Source: Brachycybe producta (Eukaryota; Arthropoda; Diplopoda; Playtdesmida; Andrognathidae). From it: a DNA stretch of 64,000 nt. The number at the start of each line of letters is the position of its first letter. The stretch's first letter is position 1. Location of the stretch: assembly GCA_036925085.1 (NCBI GenBank), contig JAUPFP010000029.1:2827210-2891209 (forward strand), written 5' to 3'. Below the pieces are notes generated by a model that saw nothing but the letters and a program-made list of their open reading frames with translations, searched no databases and had not been told where the DNA came from. This document shows positions 1 to 14,096 of this stretch, piece after piece. A program made the position numbers and the translations under genes.

Positions 1-211
1 CCAAAAATCCTCTAGAGAGGATGAGAGCGAGCAAGCGAGAGAGAGAGAGATAGATAAAGAGAGAGGGAGAGAGAGAGAGAGAGATAGAGAGATAGAGAGA
101 GAAAGAGGGATAAAGAGAGAGAGAAAGAGGGATAAAGAGAGAGAGAGAGAGAGCAAGCGAGAGAGAGAGAGGGATAGAGAGAGAGAGAGAGATAGATAGA
201 GGGAGAGAGAT

Positions 212-244
<33 letters not shown>

Positions 245-262
245 GATAAAGAGAGAGAGAGA
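1..262. repeat. GA-rich microsatellite block
   Basis: The block is an imperfect (GA)n tract with GATA and GGGATAAA interruptions. A second block of the same composition lies at about 513-604 and a short one at 737-762. The two large blocks flank the palindromic minisatellite at 275-511. Open frames read through it are pure Ser/Leu/Tyr low complexity and are not genes. Confidence 0.9.
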
Positions 263-274
263 GGGATAAGGGGC

Positions 275-511
275 GACTGAATAAGCGCCAAATTGAACAA
301 ACGCCAAACTGAATAAGCGCCAAATGGAACAAACGCCAAACTGAATAACCGCCAAATTTTTGGCTTTTATTCAGTTTGGCGTTTCTTCCATTTGGCGCTT
401 ATTCAGTTTGGCGTTTGTTCAATTTGGCTTTTATTCAGTTTGGCGTTTGTTCCATTTGGCGATTATTCAGTTTGGCGCTTGTTCAATTTGGCGCTTGATC
501 AGCGCCACCAG
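275..511. repeat. Palindromic minisatellite with 20-bp CGCCAAA units
   Basis: The left half has units such as GCGCCAAATTGAACAAAC and CGCCAAACTGAATAAG in one orientation. The right half has the same units reversed (CAGTTTGGCGTTTGTTC). The switch is near 355-362, so the block is one large imperfect palindrome. The right end reads TTGATCAGCGCCACC, and its reverse complement matches the start of a related array at 36753-37235. This looks like a fold-back element whose arms were expanded by tandem duplication. Confidence 0.75.
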
Positions 512-1090
512 GGATAAAGAGAGAGAGAGAGAGGGATAGAGAGTGAGCAAGCGAGAGAGAGAGAGAGAGAGAGGGATAAAGAGAGAGAGACAGACAGAAA
601 GAAAGATTGGAAGTGTTTATTTGAATAAATGTTTATAAAATGTAAATAATTTGCAACAAAAAAAAATAAATCTTATTATGAAGAATAAATAAATGCAATT
701 TTCTATGAAAAGCGTCTGTTTGTGTGTTTGATAAGAGAGAGAGTGAGAGAGAGAGAGAGAGATAAATGGGGCTGTTGTTGTTGTTGATGGTCAGTTGGCT
801 AACCTGTAATTAATTCCCTTGGTGCCAATAAACTTACTTACTTTGAGAATAAATGTTTGAAGAAGAAAAAAAGTGGGGACACCGTCTTACCATGTCTTAC
901 AAGACATCGAGAATATTTATAATATAACTGATGATAATAATGGTTGAAAATTTGTTGGCTATTTTCGCACCTCGGTTGGAAGAGTGGCACAACTAACTTG
1001 GAGGTAAAATTAGTTTAAATTTGCATTTTTTTTTCTATGTCATTGTATTGCAGGGGAGCCAAATAAATAGATATTGTGAATAGTTAAAAC

Positions 1091-1487
1091 TAGAGGTGGG
1101 ACGATTCCTAAATTTTCTCGAATCCGAATCCTAAAAGGTTCTCGAATCCTTCATATAAGAATCCTATATTATTCATTAAGAAAATACAAATAAATGAAAT
1201 AATATTAAATATTAAATTATTAATAATAAATAAAAAAAAACCAATGTGGTCCTCAGGGTCGCCACAAAGTGATGATATTGGTGGTCCGGATTGCAACAAT
1301 CGACGGTTATTTTGTTAGTGAACTGCTTCTATTGGACGTCAATGGAGTTAAAACTAATTTTACCAAAGTTTTTAACATTTTTTTTTTAAGTTTAGGATTC
1401 GAAAGGACGAAAAAAGCGGCCAAGATTCGAGTTTTGGAATCTCGAATATTTTTCAAAGATTCGCGAGATTCGAATGGTCCTTCCCTA
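1091..1487. mobile_element. hAT-like non-autonomous element, copy 1 (397 bp)
   Basis: The left end TAGAGGTGGGACGATTC and the reverse complement of the right end (TAGGGAAGGACCATTC) are imperfect terminal inverted repeats. An exact 8-bp target duplication GTTAAAAC lies at 1083-1090 and 1488-1495. An 8-bp duplication and TAGRGRTGGG-type ends are typical of hAT elements. No transposase frame is visible. A second copy is at 18760-19146. Confidence 0.8.
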
Positions 1488-1495
1488 GTTAAAAC

Positions 1496-2820
1496 GGTTT
1501 TTGCACCTGAAAAAGAGGTTTTTTGAGTTGTGCCACTCTTCCAGCCGAGATGCGAATATGTATACAGAAAAAAGGTTGATAATGATAATTAATAATAATT
1601 ATTATTGTCACAGGGTTAATTGACAATATTTTGACGGATTTGACTAGTTTGATGCTTAAATTATATTATGGAATGACATAATTAAATTAGCTTTTTTTTT
1701 TTTTTGAATAAACTACAAGGTTTGTATTGAGTCCTTGAGATTTTTAAATCAACTAATAATTACAACATTTTAATGAATTAAAATTAACTAAAGTTGTATT
1801 TAATGTGGTTCTTTGTAAATATGTAATTTTGTAATAAATTCAGCCTGCACAGTTCTCTGTGGCCCATGAGTTATTACAGTATGGATGACTAGCGTAAAAA
1901 AACATTAAATGCCTTTTTTCCCAATTATAAAAAAGACTGATTTGAGGCGAGATTTTTCCAGTTTCTACCACCAACCACTCTTTTAAGAGTGTAGATAATT
2001 CTAGCCTTTAACCTGTCTTATTGATTGGAAAAAAAAGGGGAGGATGCTTTAATGATGACCTCAAAGCCTCTATGCCTGCCTGCCCGCCCGCCCATTATCT
2101 GTGGCGCCCACAGAAATTGCTTTATTAAGGGGAGGAGAGAGAGAGAGGGAGAAAGTGACAAAAGCGAAATTCGAAAATGACTATGTTTGGATGAAAAATA
2201 GCCTCAAATACATCCAGGCTTGGCCATGCATAAACGTCATGTGTCTCGGCTTTTTTTAATAGGGTTCCGGCCAAATATCAATTTTCTCCTTCACTGAGTT
2301 ATCCAGGGTGAAAAACACTTGATATTCACTGAAATTTGTGCAATGCCGCCATCTTTTTTTGGGGGGGGGGATACATTAAAAAGTCTTTCCAGTTCTTAAG
2401 AGTTTAGTAAGAAAGCGAACATTTGTTTATTTTCTTATAAAAATTTTCATAAAATTTCTTTCAAAAAATAACAGCATTTTCAAATATTATGTGGAACTCT
2501 TCTTAGAATTCTAAGGGAAAATCACCCACGATAAAATGCCCCCCTTCTGATAAAATGCCTTACAAAGTGAAATTCAGTGGGATTTTTATTTTCAGCATGT
2601 GTGATCTAAGAAAAAAGATTACATGCTGAAATAATCCCACTTTTTAAAGGCTTTTTAATAGAAACGCCATATGTTGTTTTGAGTGCATCAAAGAAATTAT
2701 AACTGAATTTTATTTTCTAGTGGGATTTTTTTTTTATGTCCACTTTGATGTAATTCAGTTACAGTGGAAACCGTTTAAGATGGGCTCCATTGAAAAAAAA
2801 ATACTTGTGTAAATTGCAAG
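1496..2820. other. Intergenic AT-rich DNA, no gene seen
   Basis: No exon-like stretch was recognised. It holds poly-A/T runs, a short CTGCC/CCCGCC tract near 2076-2092, and a hairpin at 2576-2641 whose arms AGTGGGAT...TTCAGCATGT differ only by a 4-bp indel. The motif AGTGGGATT recurs at about 2720. Confidence 0.5.
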
Positions 2821-3100
2821 GTAGATGGCGCCTGCAACCCCTCTATAGGTGGCAAACTACACTCATTGTCAATTAGTTGACATCGAATGCACCCTTTTAG
2901 CTTTAAAAGCGTCCAAAACAACCTTAATTATCAGAGCACGTGGACAAACGTAACCCAGAACGTATAAAAGAGAGCACGTGCAGAAATAGCGATGACGCAA
3001 TTAAAAAGTTTGCCACGTGAAAAAAAATTAATAAGGTGACTCAAGAGTTGAAGAGTGTGAGTACATTTCTATGGGAAGAGGGCTAGTGGCGCCATCTAAC
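2821..3100 (+). promoter_or_regulatory. Candidate promoter: three CACGTG E-boxes around a TATA-like box
   Basis: CACGTG occurs at 2937-2942, 2975-2980 and 3014-3019, with TATAAAAG at 2963-2970. Both ends carry the decamer AGATGGCGCC (about 2822, and inverted at about 3090), so the block may itself be a fold-back element. The next gene downstream is the PDE2A-like gene, whose start codon is 1.3 kb away. A link to that gene is inferred only. Confidence 0.35.
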
Positions 3101-3542
3101 GCACTACCCGCACAAAATAAATGATGTACTTCGGATAATATCGAAATATATATTTTCAGTCGCGGCGTTCTTTAAAATATAATAACAAATTTGTTTAATA
3201 CGAAGAAGAAAAAAAAATATATCTATTATATATATATATATTTTCGTGTTAAACGTATTCTCTCTCATTGTTTATTTGAAGAAATGAAAGTTGCCAATTG
3301 GTTGTGTACATATAGAATGAAAGTTCTATTTCGGACTTAGAATTTCCAATATTTTTCTACATTCAAATTCAATGAAGAGAGAGAGGGGGGGGGGGGAGAG
3401 AAAGAGAAATTGCAGTTTTTATGTTGGTTTATTTGGATATAGTTCAATTTCATGTTTTTATTTTACAATCTTCTCTATTCTTTCAGTTGTTCAACAAATA
3501 TATAAATAAAACAGATGAAGAAATGTTTTTCGAAGAAAATAA

Positions 3543-3916
<374 letters not shown>

Positions 3917-4365
3917 TGTAATAAGTAATATAAGTTTTGAGCAAATAAAATTTGGAACCCCCCAAAAAAGGGGGGCCGTAAGAAGAAAAATACAAGAAAG
4001 ATGTCAAATAAAGAGAGAAAAATCGTTAAGAATGAAAAATCAATTGTTTTTTTTTTTTGTGTATAAAACCCCCTGAAGGTAGAAAAACCTAATGAGGCAA
4101 TTTGAAACTGTGTTTACTTTAAAAGTTTAAATTGAAACTTTTTCTTTTCTTCTAATTAAATCGATGTAGCTTTTTTTTAAAGATAGGCCTAATTAATTAA
4201 AATGATGAGGGTTTTTTTTTTTCATTATGTGAATATATATTAGTAATATCTTCTCAAATGAATTAAAAGGTTTTATATATAAACTTAATGAACTTTTTTT
4301 TTCTTCTTTAAAAATTTAGATTGGAAATTAATTCGTAATCCTGGCGACGCCAGAGTGTGGCCCGC

Positions 4366-7300
4366 ATGGACTCGGGCGGAAGATCTAACGTTGAGGCTTT
4401 GTTCCGTTTGTGTGGTAAAAAAACGATTTAATTAACATTGAACATTTTTTAGAACATTTGAACCAAATTTAACATTTTAAAGTTAAGGTGGTTTTAAATG
4501 AATTTTACAAAAAAAAAAGTGGCCGTATAAAAAAAAATTGACTCGCGAGTGGTCGCGATTTCGGTCACACGCCGACCACTTTTACATTTTTATCTAGAGA
4601 CCACTAAAAGTCGCTCGTTTGTGAACACCGGTTTTTTTTTATCCTGATATTCTTAAGGTGGTTTTTTTTACCTCTGGAAACTTCGTTTATGTTGTCTTTC
4701 AAGATTCAAAAATGAAGAGAAACTTGAATGTGTTTTAGAAACTAGAAGGGCTTTTTTATGTCAAGTTTGAAAATGAGCTACCCTTCTAGTTTCTAAAACA
4801 CATTCACTTAATTACGAAATAACCAGAGTTTTAAGGTGCACTTTAAACACTGAATTATAATTTAATTTTGAATTCTAGTTAAGATTTTATTGTTTTAGAA
4901 CGTAATTAAACAAAGGGTTCTATCTAATTTTTTTTTTTTAATTTCTGTTTTCAAGAAAGTTTAACCGATCAGAAAGCCGCTTTGCTTCAGCTCAAGATAA
5001 TTACATATGTAAGTTATACAAAAAAAAAATTGCAAAACAAAAGTTTAAAGTTCACTTTTTTAAAATTTATTTGTTAATTTTTATGTGTTTTACATGGTTA
5101 TTTTTCAGTTGACGGAACAGACAAACAGTGAAAGTGGTTTCTTGATACTTGTGAGTGAAGATGGTGAAGAATTGTATTGTCAGGTTTGTATTATATTTTG
5201 TCTTCTGGTTTCAATGAGAAAATTGGGTTGGGTATCATATGGGTAACTGGGGAGGCGAGGAGGGGTATCGAGTGGATTCTGAGAGGGTTTTTTTTAATAT
5301 ATATAAAATAATTCCGGATTGATTTTAGTATTTTGTATCCATGGAAATTGTGAAATGAGATCCTTCCAGCTATTGGACATTTTTTTTTCTGGACGTTTTT
5401 CTTTTTATATATTGTTTCCTTGTTATTGTTGCCTCTTTAAGTCGGAGCTAGAATTTAATATCAACTATTTTCTTCAAATTACAAACTTATTTTTCAAGAG
5501 ATTTTCAAGAGACAGGATTTTTTTTTAAATAAAAAAATTGTAAAAAGATTTAGGATGGAAGTGAGCAAAAGAATTGGGGACAGATTAAAAGAATGAACGG
5601 ATGAACATTTGGTGGGTAACTCTAAAACCCGAAACAGAATACTTATAGAATTGCCCCGCCCCCTCCTTCTCTCAGAATGTAAAAATATTAATTCAGTTTA
5701 AAACATGCTTTGTGTGTTCTGCAATCATGTTAATAGTGTTCATCCCTTGGTTCATCACAAGGTTTTTACAGGCATTTAGAAATTGTGGAGAACTTCAGTT
5801 GGCTCCGCCCTTTTTATGACGAACGACAACTTCTAATTGGTTGGTTATGTAGTCTGACATCACATGCTCCGCCCTTTTCAACGTCGAACCACACAACAAA
5901 CTAATTAGAAGTTGCCGGTCGTCATAAAAAGGGCAGAGCTAACTGAAGCTCGTCCCGATTTCTAAATGATTGTAGGTGTTTGTGTTCATTCATTTCTGTA
6001 TAGGTTTTATAATTATGTATGATGTTCATCCGTTCATCGGTTCATCCTTTTATCTCCAGACCCACAAGAATGGTTTGTTTTTACTATAACTCATACTGAT
6101 GAGTTGTGAGTTATATTCGAGTGCAAAATTAGCAGAAACTAGAAAGTGTTTTAGTCACTTAAGGGGGTATATAACATGTTAATATCTTTCAAAATAAACT
6201 TTGTATGGAATGAAATTTAAAAAATATATCGTCTGCTTAAAATTTGGTCATTTTCAAGCGTATTTTGAAAGATATCAACATGAAATATATTCTTAAAAGG
6301 GATTTAACTACTCTTCTAGTTTTTAAGTTAAAGTTTCTATTGGTTTTATACTTGAAAGATTGAATAATCAGAGGCTTTTTTACCTTGTAAAACTACCTAA
6401 AGAAGTAATTAAAAGTGAATTATTAACTATAAGAGTAAATAAATTACTTAAGAACACATTTTTCATGTTTTTTAGATCTTTAAAAAAATAAACTTTTTTA
6501 TGGAACTAAAAATTGAAAATTTTAAAAGAAAATCAACAAATTACATTATTTTTAAAATGACAATAAAAGTGGTCTTCGTGTAGTGGAAACCGACGATTTG
6601 AATCGACTTTATAAGACCACTTTTTTCAGTTCACTAGTAGGACCACTTCTTAACTGTTGACAGTTGACTTGAGTGGTCGGTTTCGACCACTTTTTGCATA
6701 ATCTGTGAACGCCCTTAAGATTATCTTTTGAAAAAATGATTATATTTTTTTTAGTTAAAATATTGGCTGTAACTCAATATTGATAAGACAAAAAAAAATA
6801 ACAAAAATGATAAAAGTGGCGACTGATTAGAGGCTTTTTTTCTCTCTTTATCTTCCTTCAGGTTATCGGTAATCAGATATTACACGAGGAGGTGAAATTT
6901 CCTGTAAGTATTCTTTTTCTGTATCATTTCTTGTTGTCGTAGTTAGTTATATCGAACATTTGTTTCGTATATTGCTAGGGCCGTTGTTGATGGACACAAA
7001 TGTCCAACTAACTCTTCATATGAAAAGCTTTTCTTACAATTCATTCGAAATGTCAAAGTATCTTTTCTGCTTTTTTTCAAAGAAAAGCTTTGATCAAATT
7101 CTTCTCGTAATCATTGATTTGAACATTTAGAAGTTTGAAAAATATTTAGGGGAAGATAAAAAAAAAATGTGACATGCCACACAGTGTACATGACACATAG
7201 TAACAACACATTGGAAACACACAGTTAGAAAAATCGATAACTAAAGGAATGTAACAGTAATCGTCAATTCAGATTGCTGACTCGTATCAACTCGGAAGCG

Positions 7301-8040
7301 TGATTTCAAAGGGCGTCCATCGGTTTATCGGACATTTAAATTGAGATGTGGCAGCTTATTTTTTTTTTTTTTGATTGCGAGAGATTTAGAGTCGTACAAG
7401 AAAATCGAACATGTTTTATTAAATAGTAGAAAATAAATTAGGAAAAAAAAAGTGACACATTTTTATGAGAACAAAAAGGAAAATAAAAGGAAGAAAATAT
7501 TTAAGAAAAATAATTTTGCTGGTTTCGTGCACTTTTTTATTAAATTAATTTGCGCGCTACGCTTGTTAAAAATTAGTGCAAAAAAAGAAATTAATACTGT
7601 TTATTATTGAACTAAAATAAAATTAGAATTTAATGAAATTTTGAAGAAGAAAAAAAAAATAATTACACTATAACAATTAAAAAAATGAGTTTTTTTCTAT
7701 TTATATTTGAATTTCTATTGGACAAAGTAAAATATTTTTCTCTTTGATTTTTCCTTGATTCCGAAAACTCTTACGAGAAAGTCGAAACTTACGAAACTAC
7801 AAAGAGGAAATCCAAAGTTAGCTTTTTCTAACGGCACCATTCCCATTAAATACCATTATACATCGATGTATTCAGCAGTTTGACATCACATACAATATAA
7901 ATATATAGATATGACGTCAAATGGTTGAATAAATCGATGATTAACGGAATATGTAGTATAAAACTACAATGTGTGTGTGTTTACGATTCGTTACATACGC
8001 AATTATAGCTCAATTCTATTGTTCTGCTCTACAATTACCT

Positions 8041-8077
<37 letters not shown>

Positions 8078-11000
8078 AAAATAAATTACCTGATAAGTTA
8101 TTTAAAGTTGAAAAAAAAATCTGATTTCATTCAGTGGATTTTTTTTGTTGTTGTTGCAAGTTTTCTTTATTATGAATGTTGATTTTGATATATATTTTTT
8201 TTGGGTCTTTGATTTAATATTATACCGGAAATCTTTTGAAAATTTTTACGTTTCAGATCAACAACAACAGTTTTAGTACAGCATTGTCGGAAAAGCGGAC
8301 AATAACCTTGGAAGATATTAATCTGGTGAGTTTTTTTTTAGAATAAATAATTGAAGGAGGAACCGAATTAAAAGAAGAATAAGGGAAAATCAATGCAGCT
8401 TATATAATAGGGAGTGCAAAGGGGGGCTAGGGAGCGTCAAGATGCCTATTATTTTGTCTACTAGAATTCTATACCTATGGAACAAACTTATTCAATTTAG
8501 AATTTTCGTAAAGTGAATCTTGACTTTTGTTGAAGCCATTTTTTATCCTTTTTTTTTTTCTCTCTCTCGATCCCTTGTGTGTCTGTAACAATCAATAATA
8601 TACTTCTATTGTTAAAAAAAGAGGCGGCCTGTCAAAATGTTACTCAGGGAGAAAAAAGCAGTTAGATGCTGCTGCTATCCTTTTTTTTTAGGTACACATC
8701 TCTTGGAATTTCTTGAAGATGACTCTTTAAAAAAAAGATTTTTTTTTTGCTATTAAATTACTTTAAACAAAAATAAATACTGAATTACTTAATAATTCAA
8801 AATGATAAATGGGTTCCTTTCATGTTTTAAGATGTTTTAAATGTTTTATTTTTATATGGAAATTTTGTTTACAAAAATAAGAATTTATGCTAAAAATAGT
8901 TTTTTTGTTCTTCTTTGCATTAAGGGTCTTGCCACACAGACCACTTTTTGACTGCAGAAGGAAGTCGAGTTGTTCCCCCCCCCCCCAACCGACCATTTTG
9001 AGTCTTGCAACCACCTTTGACTTCATTTTGCAGTCGAAAAGTGGTCACAAAAAAGAGGTTCTTGTATATATTCCAACGCTAAGCTTATTTTAAAGTGTAA
9101 AATGCACCTCGAACTCTAGTTAACTCTTTTATTTTTCAGAAACAAAATGAAGAGAAAATTGAAAGTGTTTTAAAAAACTAGAAGAGTACCGATTAGCTCA
9201 ATTATTTAAGTGTATCTTTTATGTCGAATATCTTTTAAAATCAGCTTTTTATGTTAGTTTAAAAAATCATCCAACTTTAAGCAGACAATATTTTTTTTTT
9301 AATTTTTGTCTTTAAAAAGTTTATTTTGAAAGATATCGTCAATATGAAAATAGTCATCATCATCATCATCATTTCCTGTACCTTATCCCGCAAGCAGCAG
9401 GGTCGGCCTTGCTGGTTCTAACTCTCCACTCGTTCCGATTTTGCACCAAGCCCCCAGTGACCCCACATGCCTCCATATCCCGTTTTACTACCACATCCCA
9501 GGTTTGCTTGGGTCTTCCTCTACCCCGTTTTATTCCCAGGTCTAAGTTCATTGCCTGTCTCAGCAGCCCATCTTCTCCACTCCTGAGGACATGCCCAAAC
9601 CACCGCAGCCTATTTTCCTGCATCTTTTCTACTATATTTGTCACCCCTACACTACCCCTAATAAAATCATTTCTGATCCTATCCCTTCTGGTCACCCCAC
9701 TCATAAACCTTAGCATCCTCCTACCTGCATTCTATCCTCATGCACCTTCTTGATTGCCCAACATTCTGACCCATACAACATAGCTGGTCTGACTACTGTT
9801 CTATAAAACTTTCCCTTCAACTTTATAGGTAACTTCCTGTCACATAAAACCCCACTAGCCTGCCTCCACCTATGCCAACCTGCTTTTATCCGGTTTGTGA
9901 TGTCTAAGTCTAAGCTCCCATCATCTTGCAGCACAGATCCTAAATATTTGAAGTCATGCACCTGCTGCATTAAACTGTCCCCAAGTCTAATCCCCTCATT
10001 CAACTGTTCTTTTCCATCCCACTGAAATTTCATGTACTCCGTTTTTGCCCTACTTATTTTCAACCCCTTTGATTCCAAGGCATTCCTAGTCTCCTCTAAC
10101 CTTATCTCGAGTTCCAATTTGGATTCCCCAACTAAGACTATGTCATCTGTAAACAGCATACACCAGGGGACCTCCTGCCTCACCCCTGCCAGTAACTCAT
10201 CCAGGACCAAAATAAATAGATATGGACTAAGTGCTGAGCCCTGGTGCACCCCAATCCTAACACGAAAACTGTCAGAGAACCCCCAGGCAGTCTTAACGCT
10301 TGTCCGTGCATCCCTATACATGTCCCTCACCATATCTATATAACTCTCACTCACCCCCTTCTTCTGTAAGACCTCCCACAATAACGTCCGTGGTACTCTG
10401 TCATAGGCTTTCTCTAGATCTATAAATACCATGTGTAACTCTTTCTTGGCAGCCCGAAACTTCTCAATAACTTGCCTTACAGCAAAAATAGGGTGCATTG
10501 TGGATTTTCCTGGCATAAACCCAAACTGACTTCTCCCAATTGCAGTTTTACCCCGTAGTCGCGCTTCAATTACTCTCTCCCAAAGCTTCATCGTATGACT
10601 CATCAATTTAATACCTCTATAGTTCCCACATTCCTGAACATCACCCTTCCCTTTGAAAATAGGCACTAACCAGCTGTCCCGCCATGCATCTGGCATTCTA
10701 TCCCCCATAGCCAATCTATTGAATAACTTTGTGAGCCAGGAAATGGCAACATTCCCCAAGACCTTCCACACCTCTACTGGTATCCCATCTGGCCCTAAAG
10801 CCTTCCCTAGCTTCATTTTTCGCAATGCCTGAACAATTTCCTCAGCCCTAACCTGCTCCACTTCTTCTCTATCATTATTTCTTCCAGTGAAAGGCTCCTG
10901 CTCTACCCCCTCATTCATAAGCTTACTAAAATATTCCCCCCACCTGTTCCGTACTGGCTCCCTACCCCACAATACTTCGCCCCCATTATCCTTAACACTC

Positions 11001-11393
11001 ACCACCTTTTCAAAATAGTATTCATGTCTTCATGAAAATAGTATTAAATGATATTTCTGCTAATGTTTCTAATACACTTTTCAGTTTCTATTTATTGTTG
11101 TTGTTGTTCTTCTTTTCATAAAACATCTTTAAATATTAATTTTTGAAAAGATGACAGTAGAAAATCTGAATTTCTTTTTCTTGTTGTAAATTTCATTTTT
11201 CAGGATCATCGAGATGACATCAGTCACTTTGTAGGTTTCGAAGTTACAGCTTTATTGTGCGTTCCGGTAACTTCCGAATCTCGAGACGGCAACGTCGTTT
11301 TGCTCGGATGCGTCGTCAATAAAAAAGACACTTCCGGGTAAAGTTTCAAAGTTCGTTTCATATTACGGGTTTTTAGTTCCGGTTTTTGGTTCA

Positions 11394-11425
<32 letters not shown>

Positions 11426-14064
11426 GCGAAAAACTTGTTATTTTTGTGAATTTTGACGCCGCTTTATTCTTGAACGTTTGGTGGTTTCATTTTGAAAATA
11501 GGTTTTCTAAACTAGACGAATCCATCATTCTAGAGTGTTTTCGATTCTCGGCCACTCTCCTCATGAATACCTTAGCATTTGAGGAAGAAAGGAGGCTCAA
11601 GGTTCAATGTCAGGTGAGAAAAGCGTGAGGATTTTTTTTTTCTTTTTTGCTTTGTATTTTGTTTCGAAAGCATTTTTCTAGCTATTTCTTACTTATAAGT
11701 GGGTCCCACCTCTTTCTTTGACTTTGCTTCCACACGAACAGTCGCTGCTGACAGTTGCCAAGAATCTGTTTTCACATTTAGGCAAGAACGGTTTTTTTTT
11801 TAATTGTTATCTGTTAATTTGTCTCTTGTTTTAACAATGTCACTTAGACTCACAAGTAAAGTCAAAACATTTGCGCAAAATAAATATGTAAATTCAGAAG
11901 TATGTGCAAATTTATTTTTTTTAGAAATTGTGCGTTTTATACAAATAGAAAATAAATCCTGAAAAAATACTAAATAGGCAAGAAAATTGTTTATTTTATG
12001 CAAATAAACATATATTTTCTAACAAAAGCACAATTAATTAAAAGTTTAAAGCATTTAAGATGGTTTATGAACGGCTGATTTTCAAACTTATGATTATTCT
12101 GAAAACACCGCCGGTCTTTTGAAACTTGAAAGGTTTCCAAAGGTGGTCCAAATGTTGTCGAACTTGGTGACAAAACAAATACCGGTAAGTCTCAATATCG
12201 GAAAGTATTCGGTTTTGGCGACAACTCGACTTCATTTTGCAGTCAAAAAAGTGTTTCAAAAGTCGTCTGTGTGCGAAGGCCCAAAACTAATTATTATTAC
12301 TGCCACATATGGCACTGATATAGTATCATAATATGTATCCAAAAGAGAAGTTGAAACCTTGATAAAATGCGTTTTGTATAAACTTTTGGCTTTACTTATT
12401 GAGTGTGGGTTACCACGAGCCTCTACGATGACGGTGTTGACATCAACTTATTATACGTTTGTGCGTTTTATTGAACAGACGATGTCACTGTGTTGCTCAA
12501 AGAGATCATGTCGGAAGCGAGAAACTTAACAAAAGCTGAAAGGTCAGTTTAATCTCATTTGTGGTTGTTGTTATTAACATTATTATTATTATTATTATGA
12601 TTGATAAAATTAGATTTTTGATGGTGGTTGTGGTTTCTCTTTCTTTTTTTTTTTTTTTTTGTAAAAACTTTGTTTTTATACAGATGCTCATTGTTCCTAT
12701 TGGACCGCGAACGAAATGAACTTGTGGCAAAGGTTTTTGATGGCAATTTAGCCGAAGATAACAATGAAGTAAATTGATTTCTTAAGTTGTTATTTTGTAA
12801 TCTTTCTTAATAGGAAAAAAAAAAACCCTTGAATGCGAACTCGTGGGTGACAAATTTTTATTGAATGAATTGAATTTTAAGCAGATTTGTAAATTATTAT
12901 TGAAATAATTTACTGTTTTAAGCAGTTATTTTATTTATTTCTACAATGACTATTCCACCTTCATTTTTTATATAATTGTTTTTAGAAGCTCGTTAAAAAC
13001 TAGAAGAGTTTAAAGAACTAAGAGTTTAACTAGAGTTTAAACTTTAACTAGTTTTAGCTTTGAATTTTGGTTGTACTAACTTTTCGAGGCAAAATTAATA
13101 GAAACTTGATAGTGTTTTAGAAACTAGAAAGGTAGGTCAATGTTAATTTTTGTCTATAAAAAGTTTATTTTGAAAGATAAGCTTAGTAAAGATTGCATGA
13201 AAACTTAATACAATTAAGGGGCTGCATTACAAAATTACTTCGAAAAATCTCCACAAAGAGCGCTAGCATCGTTTTTCTATTGAGTCTATAGACCCATTTT
13301 TAAAGAAAAAATGTTAATTTTTATGTGAAGTTGTGTAATATTACGTTTTCAAAGTGCACCTTAAATACATGCTGATCTTGTGTAGAATGACAAAAAATTC
13401 TGATTTAGCTTCTTAAGTGGATACAGTTACTCTTCTAGTTTGTAACACATTTTTAATTTCTTCTTGGTGGCGCTTTTTTGAAACCCAGAAATAACCAAGA
13501 GTTCGAAAATCACCCGTTCATAAAACATGTTTAAATTTCGTTAATTTATGTGTTTCCCTGTTTGGGATTTCTATAAAAAGTTTATTTTTAAAAATATAAA
13601 CATTTTTTTTCCCCTGCAGTTTCGATTTTTTCTATTGTTTTAAATCAATCAATCTTTGGTTTTTATAGAATGTTTCGAAAAGAAAAAAAGTGTTTTCTTC
13701 ATTATTCTTCACCATTTCGAAGCACATTGCGAAAATTAATGTCGTTGTCAACGGTTTTTAATTGTTTCGACGTATAGATTTGGTTTTTCTTCTTTTTCAG
13801 AATGGAGTCGAGGTTCGAATTGCTGCAAACAGAGGGATTGCGGGACACGTTGCTATGACTGGTAATGATTTATCCGTACAATTGATACGTTTAGGTTGTT
13901 TCGTCAGTGCATTCAATTGTCATAGAAGGGTGTGTTTCACTTGTTTCTTTTAAGGAGAGTTGCTCAACATAAGGGATGCTTACTCTCATCCACTGTTTTA
14001 TAAGGGTATGGACGAAAGCACCGGCTTCAAGACGAGGTTTTTACAGTTAAAACGAACGCCACCG

Positions 14065-14096
<32 letters not shown>

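Noticed and set aside
12..332. 106-codon open frame on the minus strand
   Set aside because: It is pure (GA)n read as Ser/Leu; no gene signal.
9409..10343. Plus-strand frames over the LINE
   Set aside because: Antisense shadows of the reverse transcriptase.
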